DNA of 64,000 nt from Symbiodinium natans (Eukaryota; Sar; Dinophyceae; Suessiales; Symbiodiniaceae): positions 348,676 to 412,675 of the forward strand of contig CAJNDS010000158.1 of the NCBI GenBank assembly GCA_905221605.1, written 5' to 3'. The translations under genes were made by a program, and so were the position numbers. Every line of letters starts with the position of its first letter. Positions within the stretch are counted from its first letter, which is position 1. Below, one piece after another: positions 10,018-22,100 of the stretch. The notes beneath the pieces are model-generated. The model worked only from the letters and a program-made list of their open reading frames with translations. It searched no databases and was not told the DNA's origin.

Positions 10018-10352
10018 TGCAACCCTCTGCGGTGCGGGTTTCGGCGTGGTCGCGGCGCTAAAACTGTCGTGTTTTGACGTTTCTTGGTTTGCGCGGACAA
10101 CCCTCTGCGGGTTTCGGCGTGGTCACGGTGCAAAAAACCGTGGTGTTTTTACGTTTCGTTCTGTGCGTGGAAACCCTCTGCTGGGTCGCGGCGCTAAAAC
10201 CATCGTTTTTTGCACATTTTTCGCGCGCGCGACAACTCTCTGCGGGTTTCGGCGTTGGCGCGGCGCCAAAACCGTTGCACTTGTGCGTTTTTTAACATAC
10301 AAACGCAACCCCTCTGCGGGTTTTCGCGTGGTCGCGCTGCCAAAACGTTTTT
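10018..10352. repeat. degenerate ~78-bp tandem repeat with CCTCTGCGGG core
   Basis: About five imperfect units, each with CCCTCTGCGGGTTTCGGCGTGG, then a GCGGCGC.AAAAC segment and a T-rich stretch. The CCCTCTGCGGG core recurs in a different repeat at about 23654-23758, so it may belong to a dispersed family. The open frames over it are by-products of the repeat. Confidence 0.85.
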
Positions 10353-11436
10353 TACTTTCCAAACAAAAATGTTTCAAATGAAGAAACACACTTCAACACT
10401 TGACTACAAGACTTCTCCGTCAAGGCCCTGTTTGATCACACATGTCCCATGCGCAGAACTACAGCTCACAACGCACGGACTGCACTGACATGCACCCTCA
10501 CACTCTGCTACGACTGAAGAACACCGATGTCTTTTCCAAGAAAGGGGATTTGCTAAGTCTGCTTCCATGTTAGATCTGTCCTTTGCAGGCATAAGAAACG
10601 AGATCTCCCTGCGGCCACGCTCAACCGTTATGGGGTGCGTGTCTGCCCTGCAGCGAAGAATTCTCCCTTTTTGCAAAATTAGCACTTTCATTCACTAGCC
10701 ATTTCAGTGTCGTGTGACCTACTGTGTACAAATGTGGCATTGGTCAACTTGAATTGCGCTCCAACCCTGCGGCAGACTCAAGGCCAACGCCGGCTCCACC
10801 TCATTCGATAAAGCTTTGTCGGAGGACTCTTCGGACGACCCCTCTGCTGATGTCGTCGGCGAACTATGCTCCCGTGGCTGTCTGCTTCTTGCATCTCTTC
10901 CCGAGCGGTCATTGTCTCATTCTCTGCAAAGATCTTGGTCTCGAAGGCTATTCTTTCCAGGTCCTCACTCTCTCTCAAGGGACTCTTGCAAATCGACCGA
11001 CTAGATTTTAACCTAAGTTGAACCCTAACCCTCAACCCCAGCCCGCGGTATGCTCCATGAATAGTATGCATTAGATTGATTGTTATTGTTGCCAGCTTCT
11101 TTCTACAATTCCGGGCTGGAATCTATTTCCTTGCTGGAAGTATGTATAAATTTGGTGTGTTGGAACATGCAGTGGTAGTGCGTACACAGCTTGGGAACAG
11201 AAGTTGCAGGGGTTCCTTTTTGCTTTATACCCGCAACCTCTAATGTGGTTCTCTTTGTTGATGCAGCCACTTAGCTGACTTTTCGTTTTGCCCAAAGCCA
11301 TCGTCATCTCCCCAATGGTGCCACCCACCATGGTTTTTGGCCTGGCGTTCTTAAACGCCCCTCTAGGCCCCTTCCAGCCAAGACCTTCGTTGGCCACACC
11401 TTCATCCTCGTTGAAGTTGGACTCGAGTTTGGATGT
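10353..11436. other. unassigned spacer
   Basis: No recognisable gene. A degenerate telomere-like CCCTAA stretch is at about 11010-11040. ORFs are short and on both strands. Confidence 0.35.
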
Positions 11437-12024
11437 ATGCTCAAGTATACCATGTGTTGCTCACCCTACACGCACGGAGAGTGGTACCTCCTCGACTCTA
11501 CCCAACTAGGCGCTGAACTTCTTCCGCTCCTCCTGGAAAACATGGCCTTCCGACTTGATCTCAATCTGGTGCAAATCCAAGTAGTTGTCCAGGGACTGAC
11601 TTTTGCTGTCCCTCTAGTCAGCTTTCTTGTTGATTGGCCTGTTGGCACGGTCTTTATTGCTGTTGCCTTCCCCTCCTTTGAGCACATGGTAGAGGCGCAT
11701 CCGGTCCTGGTAGGGTCTTACTTTAGTAGGCGCCTCTGTATTGTCAATCCGCCTGATGGAATGCTCCCTCTCAATCTCACAATCGATCCAATGCTGCCGG
11801 TCCTAATGTTGCAAATGCTAATTGTGCAACACATGCGGCAACGGAGTGGTTACCTTGAAAGTCGTGCTTTCGTACTTTGCGATGAACAGGGCTTTGTTGC
11901 GGACACGTGCACCAAAATCCAAACAGCGTTCCATAAGAATGCGAGGGTGCTTCTTAAGTATAAGTGCCTCACCTTCGAAGGTCACCTGTTTAGATTGGTC
12001 TCCGCCTCCCACAGCCTACTTTGA
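11437..12024 (+). CDS. hypothetical protein fragment with a VDWPVGT motif
   Basis: A 195-codon ORF rich in Leu, Val and Pro that I cannot assign. Residues about 60-100 carry VDWPVGT followed by F...A.HPVLVG. The same motif with the same spacing (VDWPVGT...A.HPPVTVG) is encoded just beyond the other end of the copia element at 22972-23184, which argues that this stretch is, or derives from, real coding sequence. It could be part of a dispersed gene family or an unclassified element. No signal peptide or catalytic motif is evident. The start codon is uncertain. Confidence 0.35.
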   Translation: MLKYTMCCSPYTHGEWYLLDSTQLGAELLPLLLENMAFRLDLNLVQIQVVVQGLTFAVPLVSFLVDWPVGTVFIAVAFPSFEHMVEAHPVLVGSYFSRRLCIVNPPDGMLPLNLTIDPMLPVLMLQMLIVQHMRQRSGYLESRAFVLCDEQGFVADTCTKIQTAFHKNARVLLKYKCLTFEGHLFRLVSASHSLL

Positions 12025-13073
12025 TGCTAGGACGGAAAAGTTGAGTGGTAAGTTGGAGAGTATCCCCTTCAAGAGCTTCTTGTCGAAACGGGGGCAACGC
12101 ACCAAACGATTTGAATCATACAGCCTTGATGTTGAGTAACGCGCACAAGGGTGAGATTGGCAACAAGGCCAGCATACCTTACCCTACAACGAGAAGCTTC
12201 ACGGACTGACCAAGGGGCAGGCACGTGACGCTGCAAGGTGGACTGTGTGCGAGGCCACAGACTGCCACAGTGGCCCTCTGCCTGCGGGTGAGGAGAATCC
12301 ATTTGCAGGCCAATGATGCTCATGAGCAAGTCGCCCGCCCAGGAGCTGCCTTGCAGGAGTTTGATTAGCAAAGTCAGCTGTAAACGGTGAACGCAGTCGG
12401 AGGAAGCGGAGGCTCGCGAGTGGGAAGTCTCCAACTGCATGGACGTCGTAAGTGCATTCGTCAAGAGGCGTGACTCCAAAGAACGCTCCGGCGTGTTCCC
12501 CCGTGAGAATCGCAAAGAAGAGCATTCCCCTCAGACCTTCCAAGAGAAGTCGGAACCAGTGCGAATTAAACTGATGCAAGACAGGCCACAGACTGGATAG
12601 CCAATTGGCACCAATGAAGCATGTGCCAATGAAAGTCTAAGCCGCCCGAGACTTGTCCGATCTTTATTTCTTGTGAACACTCTGCAATGGCGGGCAAGAA
12701 CAACCTTGATGTTGCAAGAAGGCGTTGTGCGACTGACGATGTCAGTCTTTGCACAGGGTCCTCTCCCCCTCCGCAAAGAGGAATTAGAGGGTTATTGCCT
12801 AGGACCAGCGTCAAGGCCACCGGGACAACTCCAAGGACAGAGCTTGCGGCAGAGCAAGAGTACGGGCGTACTCAAGCTGCCTTGGGTCGCTGTCAAGGCA
12901 ATCTTCCTCTGTTGACATGCTCAAGTTGGGCCGCAAGGCAACGAGTCGTACAGTGTGGCGGCACGAAAGACGTTGCGGGGCAGCCTCAGACTCACATGAG
13001 CCAAAGCTCTACTGCGCTAGTGTAAGCCAAAAGGCGGCAAGAAGGCGTTACCAATGCAGCAAAGCCAGCCCCG
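12025..13073. other. unassigned sequence up to the copia element
   Basis: No recognisable gene. Overlapping ORFs of 80-148 codons on both strands show no family resemblance. Confidence 0.35.
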
Positions 13074-13445
13074 TGAAAAACCGAAGGTCCCTCTAGTACC
13101 TTTTCCCTTGAAAGCACGAACCCTGACCTCTCACACAAGTGCGGACAACTCTCTCTTTTTCACAGTCAGAGCCACTCGAGCCAAAAGTCACGAAGTGCAC
13201 AAACTAAACGAATTCTCTCTTGTGAGCTTAAACTCAGCTTCAGAACGAAGTTCCTACACACTGCACACTCACTTTAAATAGCGTATTGGGCAAAAACACA
13301 CTCGTATGATTTCCTTGGAAATCAACGAGGCATAAACCATCGAGGATGGGATCACACGGATTCCCAATCACTCCGAAGCAAAACAAACCTATACAAGCTG
13401 ATCCAAAACATGACAAAAACATCACTGATCAGCCACAATCTTCCA
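13074..13445 (-). repeat. 3' LTR of the copia element
   Basis: 372 bp, TG...CA. It differs from the other LTR at three sites, all transitions (one near 13101, one in the CTCGAG segment at 13175-13180 and one near 13393). It contains a TATA-like TTTAAATA at about 13273. Confidence 0.95.
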
Positions 13446-13457
13446 CCCCCCGCATTT
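13446..13457 (-). other. polypurine tract
   Basis: On the minus strand the sequence immediately before the 3' LTR reads AAAATGCGGGGG, a purine-rich tract in the position where plus-strand DNA synthesis is primed. Confidence 0.7.
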
Positions 13458-14184
13458 TGCTGAGGGTTCATGTCAAAGATCTGAAGTCCAAGCCCAGCTC
13501 GGCACTTCAACACTAAGGGGATGCCCTGGCCACATTCCCTTGGTGCGTACTCGCCACCAAACGAAACAAACAACACACCAGTCGATCTCTGACATCAAAC
13601 TTAAAACTCATGCAAGATCCCACCATCAGGCAGGTTGTCCTGGGTCCACATCACTGGTAACCCAAGAGTTCGTTGTCCAAACACGTGAAAAACGAATTAA
13701 ACTTGCATCCACCTGCACTGGGGCAGGGTTGTCTTGGAACGAATCCAAGAGTTCGTGGTGACAAACACGTGAAAACGAATTAATGCAAGCTTCAGATGTT
13801 TCCCACTCAGCACTCGACCTTGTCGTGGTACTCCTCCTCAGTCTCGCATCTTCCAGGTCACCAAACTCACCAACTAGCATCGGCTAGCTGATCCTTCAGG
13901 AAAAGATTGGCTTCATAGTTTCGCTTCTTCCAGCGTACCATCAGCCAAAAACGTCTTCAGAGGTGGCAATCAGACGCCTTGCAGAAGGGGCTATAGAGTC
14001 CCTCGTTGAGTTTCATCATCATTTTGCCTCCTCTTTGCAAACTTCTCATGCACTGAAACAAGGGCTCACACTAACCAGAAAAATCGCGGGCGCTCCATGG
14101 CGGCAACGCGGCCATGGCTTCCAAAAAAAATGGCTGCGGGTTTCACTCACCCACCCAACCACTGAGATCACTTAGCATCTCAGT
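13458..14184 (-). other. copia 3' untranslated region with an internal direct repeat
   Basis: About 730 bp between the gag-pol stop and the polypurine tract. A segment with CCAAGAGTTCGT followed by AAACACGTGAAAA.CGAATTAA occurs twice about 78 bp apart (about 13662-13705 and 13743-13788). No ORF of note. Confidence 0.6.
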
Positions 14185-16190
14185 TCATTCTTCATCCTCT
14201 TCGCCCTTCTTCTCGCCAGCTCCAGTTGACTCCATCAACTTGGCGCGGCGCTCCTTGGCGGCTTCCTTCATCTCCGCCAACTCAGCCGTCCTCGTTTCCA
14301 TCATCACATCCTGCGAAGATCGGCTAGGCTCAGCTGGCGTCTCCGCAGGCCTCTCAGTTGGCTGGTCTCCAACCTTTCTCTTCTTCTCTTCCAACATCAG
14401 CTCCAAATCGGCAACACTAAAGCTTGCCTTCACACGCTCAGCAATCTGCGCGATAGCTGCTGCATCCAACTCAGATGGTACAACTGACACAGGCGAGCGA
14501 ACCGCTTCGCCTTCCAGCTTTGCTCTCTTAGCAGCTTCTTCCTCGGCAGCTGACAGGTCGGCGATGCGCTTGCGCTTTCGCTCAGCTTCCTCGAACTCTC
14601 GGTCTTGCTGTTCCGCTGCAGCCTTGAGGATCCGCTTCAGGTCCTTTTCCTCCTTCTCGAGTTTCCCAACATTCTCACCCATGATCCCAAAGGCTTGCTG
14701 CCACATGTCGGCAGGCAACGTCAAGTTGAACCTCACCACATAGTCGGTCGGCAAGTGCCACTTACACTTGCAGATCCACACAACACCGCTTCGAGTCTCA
14801 CTCGCAACCACCTTCTTCCAGCTTGCCGCCCTCTGCGTGTCGGTGATCTCCTCTTTCTTTTTCTCCAGGTCCTCCAAGAATCCTGCAACAGACTCCATCA
14901 CGGATCTGTAGTGGCTGTAGGCCACAAACGACCACTTGGGGACTGGTCTCTCCCTCAGCTCCGGCTCGTGAATCCGAAGTGTATCACACGACAACATCGA
15001 AATCACTCGCACTCGCTCCACCAGTTCCTTAAACACCAAGGATCCTTCCTTTGCACTTCTCTTCCAGCGCAACACCCATGGGGGATAATACGAGCTCTCA
15101 GCTTCATCCTCCATGATCCTCTCTGCTCCCAAAATGGGTAGCATGCACAACAGATCCACCATCCGCAAGACTCCGAGGTCCTGGTGCTCACCCAGAAGCA
15201 AAACAGGGACTATCCCTTTTCTCTTCAAGTACCTCACGAAGCTCAACATCGCCAGGCCACACGTTCCCGGCGGCACTTCCATGTACAGTCCTCCTTCATT
15301 CACTGCCATCTCCCAGATGATGGCCTTGCCACCAATCTGTCCACGGACATCCAAGATTCCGAAGATCTTCGTGGGTTTCTCCTGTAGCTCACACACCTCC
15401 TGGATGGGCTTCACCAGCTTCTCGTATGAGCTTTGATAGCGCAACATATCCTTGTCGGATAGCGTGCCTACCACGTCCTTGAGCTCTAGCTCATCCACTG
15501 GAGTTCCGCGCCGGCAGATACTCCATGACACATCACCGAACCACTTCGGCGGCTCTGGATCCGCCAGCTCCGGAAACACGTCGACCATCCGTTCAATCAC
15601 CTTCGGCATGGCCTTGGGTTTCGGTGCAGCTTGGCCTGAGCCTCGGCTTTCACCTTTATCACCCCTTTTTCCAGCAGCTCGGCGCTCCTTCTCTGCCTCT
15701 CGGAGATGGAATGCATGGCTTGCATCCGTGCCAGAGACTGTCACAGTCTGTTTGCACTTTTCGCACTTGGGCTTGCCACTTTCATCCCAGCTCAACCCGG
15801 CAGCATGCTCGGATCTGAACAACCATTTGCAAACCTTACACCAAAAGGGGCTTTTCATCTCAGCACCCTGCTCACCCTTCCTGCTGTCTTCAGCTGCCAT
15901 TTTCCTGTCCTTCACCAAAGGTACAGGCTCCAGGCTAGGGCTAGCTTCCGTGGTGCTTGAACCAAAGCTTTTGCGGTTGGACCATAAATCCATTTCTTGA
16001 ACCTCAGGGGAAGAGTCTTCACGAAGGGTTTCGGGACTTCTAAGGTGGAAATTTTCAAAAACTTCGCCACACTTTTTCACACTTTTCAACGATCCAACTT
16101 GCTCCACACTGCATCCAGTTGCCTCGGCACACTGGCATGCCTGAACTCCAACCCTTGGTCGGATTCCACAGATCCTCCACACCTGCTGCA
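14185..16190 (-). other. post-RNase H extension of the copia polyprotein
   Basis: Encodes residues about 1998-2665. It contains, in order, a four-Cys zinc-ribbon-like motif (CKVC and CEKC, 22 residues apart), a mixed globular-looking region of about 300 residues with a second Cys/His cluster (ICKCKWH), and a Glu/Lys/Arg/Ala-rich coiled coil ending in acidic residues. I do not recognise it as envelope, chromodomain or any standard retroelement module. It is in frame with pol and uninterrupted, so it is probably under constraint. Confidence 0.75.
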
Positions 16191-19100
16191 CATCTTCACC
16201 AGGGTATATACCCATAGCTTGCTGGTGCTGACAGAATGTCACTTGACTCAAGCACTTTGTAAGAACGTCAGCGATCATTCCCGCTGTCGGGCACCAAATG
16301 ACCTTCAAGGTCTGAGCTTCCTGTATCCGCTCCTGAAGATAGCAGACAGCGATGTCTAAGTGGCGAACTCGCCTACTCAACCCACGGTTTAGCAAAACCG
16401 CTCTCGCTGAGGAACTGTCAGTGTGCAATCGGATCGTGACATCTGACTCGGCCAACTGACCGATCAAAGTCGCAAGTCCCTCACTCTCCTGTACCGCAGT
16501 CAAGATGGCTCTCAACTCGGCTTCACAAGAACTCAGCGATACACACCCTTGAACTCGAGAGATTCCCTTGATCAGGCATCCTCTATAAAAGATGGCTATG
16601 CCCGACACAGATCTTCGTCCTAACGACGCTTGGGGTGCCCAACTGGCATCCGCATACACTTCCAGCTGCGCCGGCCCACTGTCTGGTACATTCCCATCAG
16701 GGCCAAAGTACTGCCATGCATGGTATTGTCCCTTTAGGAACCTAATCACTTGTCGCAATGCTTGCTCAAAGCATGCTGTTGGCTTGGACTGTCCTTGCGA
16801 AAGAATGGACATCCACCTACTCAGGTCAGGTCTCGACTGACCCCACCATGCAATCCGGCCAAGTACTGCTCTGTACCTCGCAGCTGCAGTGTCACTCAAC
16901 TCAGGATCCGAACCACTTGCTCTGCCCTTCTCGACCGTTTTCACGATGTCCGGAGGAGCAGTAACCACCTTCAGGTCCTTACAGAACTCTGTCTCGAACA
17001 GGGCATCTAAGTATGCCGGGGGCACTCGCATCCTGAGATGACTCCCTTGTCTCTCAATCTCTCGCCCCAAAAAGGTGATCTTTCCACCAGTGGAAGTGAT
17101 TCGACCCGTTTCCTTGATCTTCAACTCTCCGTTCAGGGTGTCGGTCACCAACCGAATGGCATCTCTAGTGCCACACAGAATCAAATCGTCCACATAGCAC
17201 AACATGAGGAATCTTTTCCCTCTCACAGTGCCCTCGAAGACGGAAGGTTCCGTTGGGCATTGCTTCAACCCAACTTTCTTCACAACTGTCGCCAGCTTCA
17301 AGTTCCAAGCTTTGGCGGCAACTCTCAAACCATTCATGGCTTGATCCAGAATCATAAACACCGGGACATAATAGTCCTTGCAGGCGGAAACATCCTTGGG
17401 CAATTGGATAATCGCCTTCGATCCTTTCGGAAGGGGGGAATGCAAGAATGCAGTGCTAACATCCAAAGTTGCGATATCCATAGCATCTACCGAAGCAATG
17501 GCCAAAAGCGTCCGTAACGCTTCTAAAGAAGGAGTCGTAGCACTCGGTCCTAAAGATGATGCTGTGCTCCCCTTTGCGATGTCTTGCACCACACACCGAG
17601 CTCTCACAGCTTCCTTGCCATTTACCACCTTTGGGCCTATGACCCATCGGGTTGGGATGATCTTTATCCCATGCTGACGAGCAAACTTCTGAGCCTCGTC
17701 TGCTCCAACCACTCTCCCTGCTTTGTGAGCAGTCATACTCTGCAGCTCAGTTCGCCGGCCTTCCACTGTTTTATCCACATCTAATGGACATCCATCTATC
17801 TCAGACAGAACACTCGTGGGTCTTGCCAGCCAAACTTGGGATCCACACACCTTCATGGACTCCGGGAAAGTGCTATTCTTGTTGAGCAGAATCGAATTGG
17901 TCACATGTACCAACTTCGGACTCTCGTCACTGCTTACCATTTTAATAGGACCTTGAGGCACATCGAGTCTTGGGTCTAAATAAATACGATTGATCAGCCG
18001 GGGAACTCGATTGGACTCATCTGGAACTGAGTTCACATCTGAAGTTAAACTCTCTAAACGCCGGGGAACTCGACTGGACTCATTTGGAACTGAATCCACA
18101 TCCATTTGAGGTTTTTCTTCCTCCATTGGGATCGCTTCATCCTCAGCGGGAGTTTCTCCTTCGAAGTATCCAGGTTCCATTGCCTCATCTGGAATCCCTT
18201 GGTAAGGCAAACTTGGATCCTCAAAATCCTCCATGTCAACATCCACAACTTCTGTCGCAGGTGTTGGGACGCTTTGCCTCTCCTCCAACTTGGGATCTGG
18301 TCGACTCTCATAGGTGATCTTCGGGCGTTTCAGGAGTGAAGGCTCACTTCCAGACTCCATCACCCCCGCATCCTTTGAGCTTCTCTGGTCCATTTTTGGA
18401 GTTTCCTCTGTTGGTTCTTTCGATTCCAACCGTTGTCGTTGAGCTTTCAACCAATCATCATACCGTTTTCGGCATTCAGCATTGTGGTTGGCTTTTCCTC
18501 TTTTTGGACCACACGCAGGACAGTTCGCTGTGCCACCATGTTCCTTCACCCATGCAGCTGGAGGTCCAACTTTGCTCATGTCGGTGGTCGGTCCCTCAGA
18601 CACTCGGCCCTCAAAGGCCTTGTCCGCTTCACCTTCAATCCGATCGGGCACACCATCCTCTTTCTCCTTCAGAATCGGGGGAGCCAATGTATCCGATGGA
18701 TCATGCTCCTTGAGCAAATGTTGACAATGCTCCAACCCAATCTTCAACGGAACGATGTGCTTGATGGACTTTGCTCGAAAGTGTTTTGGACAACCATCCA
18801 CCATGGCACTCACAACATGAGTCAAGCCACCAACTTCAGGGTACACATAGGCTGCTTCCACAAACCGGGAGAGCGCCGTGGTTTTCATCGAATCCGGTAG
18901 CTCAGCCAGAACTGTAGCACCTATCAACGACGATCCACACTCATGGAGGGATCTCTGTAGTACCAACTCCTGGGGTGATTTCTTCCCATCAAAGGCAGCT
19001 GCATGGTGATTGTGCATTGCAGCACAGTAAATCAGACCAAACTCAAACGCTCGAGGACTTCTCTTCAAGTCAAAGCCCTGCGCTCGTAGATCCAACCTCA

Positions 19101-22100
19101 CCGTGCTGAACAACTCCTTGAGTGTTCTCACTGCCCTTTCCACACCACCAACCGCTTCATGTCCCTGCGGAGGTGCTCTTTGGGTCACAATCCTAATCCC
19201 CAGATTGGCTCTCTTGATGAGGGCGCTCACCGCTGTCTCGCTGTCTGTCCTCAACAGTACAGCAGACCCTGCAATGTCCAGTCCGAAAGCATTCATCCAA
19301 TAACGAATCCAGCTGGAGGTATTGTCAGCATTGGTCCCTACCAACAGACATCCAATCATTCTGGTTGACATTTCAGTCATGACCAGTACTTTCATGTTGG
19401 GAGCCGTCGGCTGGTCTTTCGCAAAAGTACCAGTTACCAGGTTGATGAAGCAGAAATCTGCTTGCAACGCCACGGGTCGGTCTTGAGCATCCTTGGTCCG
19501 ACGATGCTGGGTTGTTCCTCTTGTCATCCGACAATGAGGACATTCGGACGAAAAAGGAATGTGGCCTCGCATCCGATGCAGCTCCATTTCTTCTTGCTTT
19601 TTCTTGGTCATTGACTGCACTGACTGCATCTGATCAACCTCCATCGGTCGTTGGCCATCATCCACATCCATGGGTCGAACCTCAGTTCTTCCAAAGGTTA
19701 CTTTCTTTCGCTTTCCAGCATCACCTTGCAGGTAGATCCAAGGACATCCAGCCCAGGATACTCCATATCCCATGACTCCTTTCTTCTCGTGTCGCAGCGA
19801 AATCTCTCTTCGAGTGAACTTCACTTCCCAACCAGTATTCACCATCTGCTCGGTGCTCAAGATGTTGTGAGCCACATCTGCTACAACTCCAGTCACACAC
19901 ACCGATGTCAAACCAAGATACTGCTTTCCTTCATACATAGGCAGCAAGGCTCGGATGCGAACTCGCTCGAAGACATTCACCGGGGTATCGTTGGCTGCTG
20001 AGTACCTCTCATTAGGTCCCAACGCCTTCCGATCCAAGATCTGGAACTCATCCAAGTATCTTTTCGCAATCACAGTCACCGATGCTCCTGAGTCAATCAA
20101 CCACCATTTGCTTGCATCATCCTTTTCCATGCTTTTGACTTGATTCATCGGAGGTTTCATCAAAGACCGAACTGACTTAGATGGCAACATCTGAGATAAA
20201 TCGGTAGAGATCCGATGCTCCAACTCGGCAATCCGGACTCTCGTCTCAACTTCCCATGACCAATCTATCTCATCAGTACTCCGGGGAATCCACTCTTTTC
20301 TCACTTCATCGAGCAATCCTTCCAGAGGTTGCAACACAGATTCCACTCGGGCCTCTGACTCAGGTTCATTCCATTCACCTCCAGTTAGCTGGTAGTCACT
20401 CGACTCACCCTCTTGGGAGACTTCAGCAACTGTCTTCCCCTTTCCTTTGCCTTTTCCTTTGGGCTTTCCCTTTTCGGGCTTCTTCTTGGGATCTCCTTTT
20501 GCCTTGGCTTTCGCCTTAGCATTGGGGGAATTGGGCTTCTTGCCTGAATCTCCCTCCTTATACCAGCAATCGCGGGCATAATGTCCCTTTCCACCACACA
20601 CATAGCACTCCACATCCTTCTTGTTCTGGCTTGAAGCTCGTTTGCCAGCACCTTTGCTTGATTCGCGCTTGCCTTTCTGTTCCTTTCCTTTGCCTTTTGG
20701 TTTTCCTTCGTTGCCCTTTCCCTCATTGGGATCTCGAAAAGGTTGAAGCTTCGTGCCAGGGGCTTCTGACCACACCCTTTGTTGCACCTCAAACTTCAGA
20801 GCAACTCTTTTCAGATCTTCAAACGATTCACTATCGCCATGCAACAAGCAATGGCTTCTACACCGATCTGGCAAACTGCGCAGCAAAACCATAACCGAAT
20901 CCGCTTCTTGGATCTGCAAACCACCAGCATGCACATCGGGATCAAGACTATTGAGCAGCTTGGTGTACTTGTTCAACTCATGCTCAATCTTTCGAATGAT
21001 CTCCGGAATACTGGGTGCTTTCACGGTTTGATTCACCAGCTGCGACCGAAAGAACAGGCATTCAGCTCGCGACTTCAGGCAAAACTCCTTCGCCAGCAAT
21101 CTCAAAGCCACAAAACCAGATTGTTGATAAGTGCTCTCACTTTCAACATATGTCTGCAAAATCAGAGAACTCTTCTCATGATTTGCAAAAGTCTGTCGCA
21201 GGATGTGCATCAGCCTCGTCGACCTCTTCTGTTGCTCCACAGTAAGTCGATCCTGTTTCAGCCGAGACTCTTCTTGAGTCTTCACCGCATGCATGAGCTC
21301 ATTGGGAAACACTTCTGAACCCAAACCAACCCAACTGGTCAGCTTCTCCATCCAGGTCAAGAATCCAAGAGCTTCAGAGATGCGATCCTTCCAAGACGAA
21401 AAGTCAATGGTCGGCAAACTGGGCAACCATTTGTCCGATCGAGCAAACACATCCCTTTCCCTTTCTTGCTCCAGAGGTGGAGGTCTCAGTGGGGGACTTG
21501 GGCTCGCCATCCGAAAAAGCTGGGTCCCCTTCGCAGGAGTACCCACTGGCGATGCACCTTGACATCCCGAAGAAGAACTGGGCATGTTCTCAGGAACACC
21601 ATCCTGAGGTAAGGGGGGATTCACCTGTTGCTGTTGCTGTGGCTGCTGTTGCTGATGCTGCTGTATCATCCACTGCTGATGCTGCTGCTGTTGCTGCACC
21701 ATGGACGAAGTCATCGTTTGCATAAACTGCTGTTGCTGCACAACCAGTTGCTGCATCATGCTTTCCAATTCTCGCACTTGTCTCGTCAACCCTTGCACGT
21801 CGGGTGATGTTTGTGATGGTGTCACCACAGGTTGAGGAGGTCCAGTGGATAGTCCTGGTGGTAACGAAGGACTTCCTACCGCTTGCTGAGGCAAACCAGG
21901 GGGAAACGAAGGGCCTCCCATTGTCTGTTGGGGTGCTCCAGTAGCTACCCCATGAGGGCTTCTGGCGGGAGTTCGACCTCTGGGCACTGGGCCATACACA
22001 GGTTGGCTTCCTTGTGCCAAACCTTGCACCCACAGTGGGTTGGGATTTCCCAAACCCGGAAAAGGGTCTACCCTTCGCCTTGTCTCAGCATCCATGATGG

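Noticed and set aside
20385-21318. Plus- and minus-frame ORFs within the copia gag region
   Set aside because: Alternative frames of the gag-pol ORF rich in Lys/Gln codons; no motifs.
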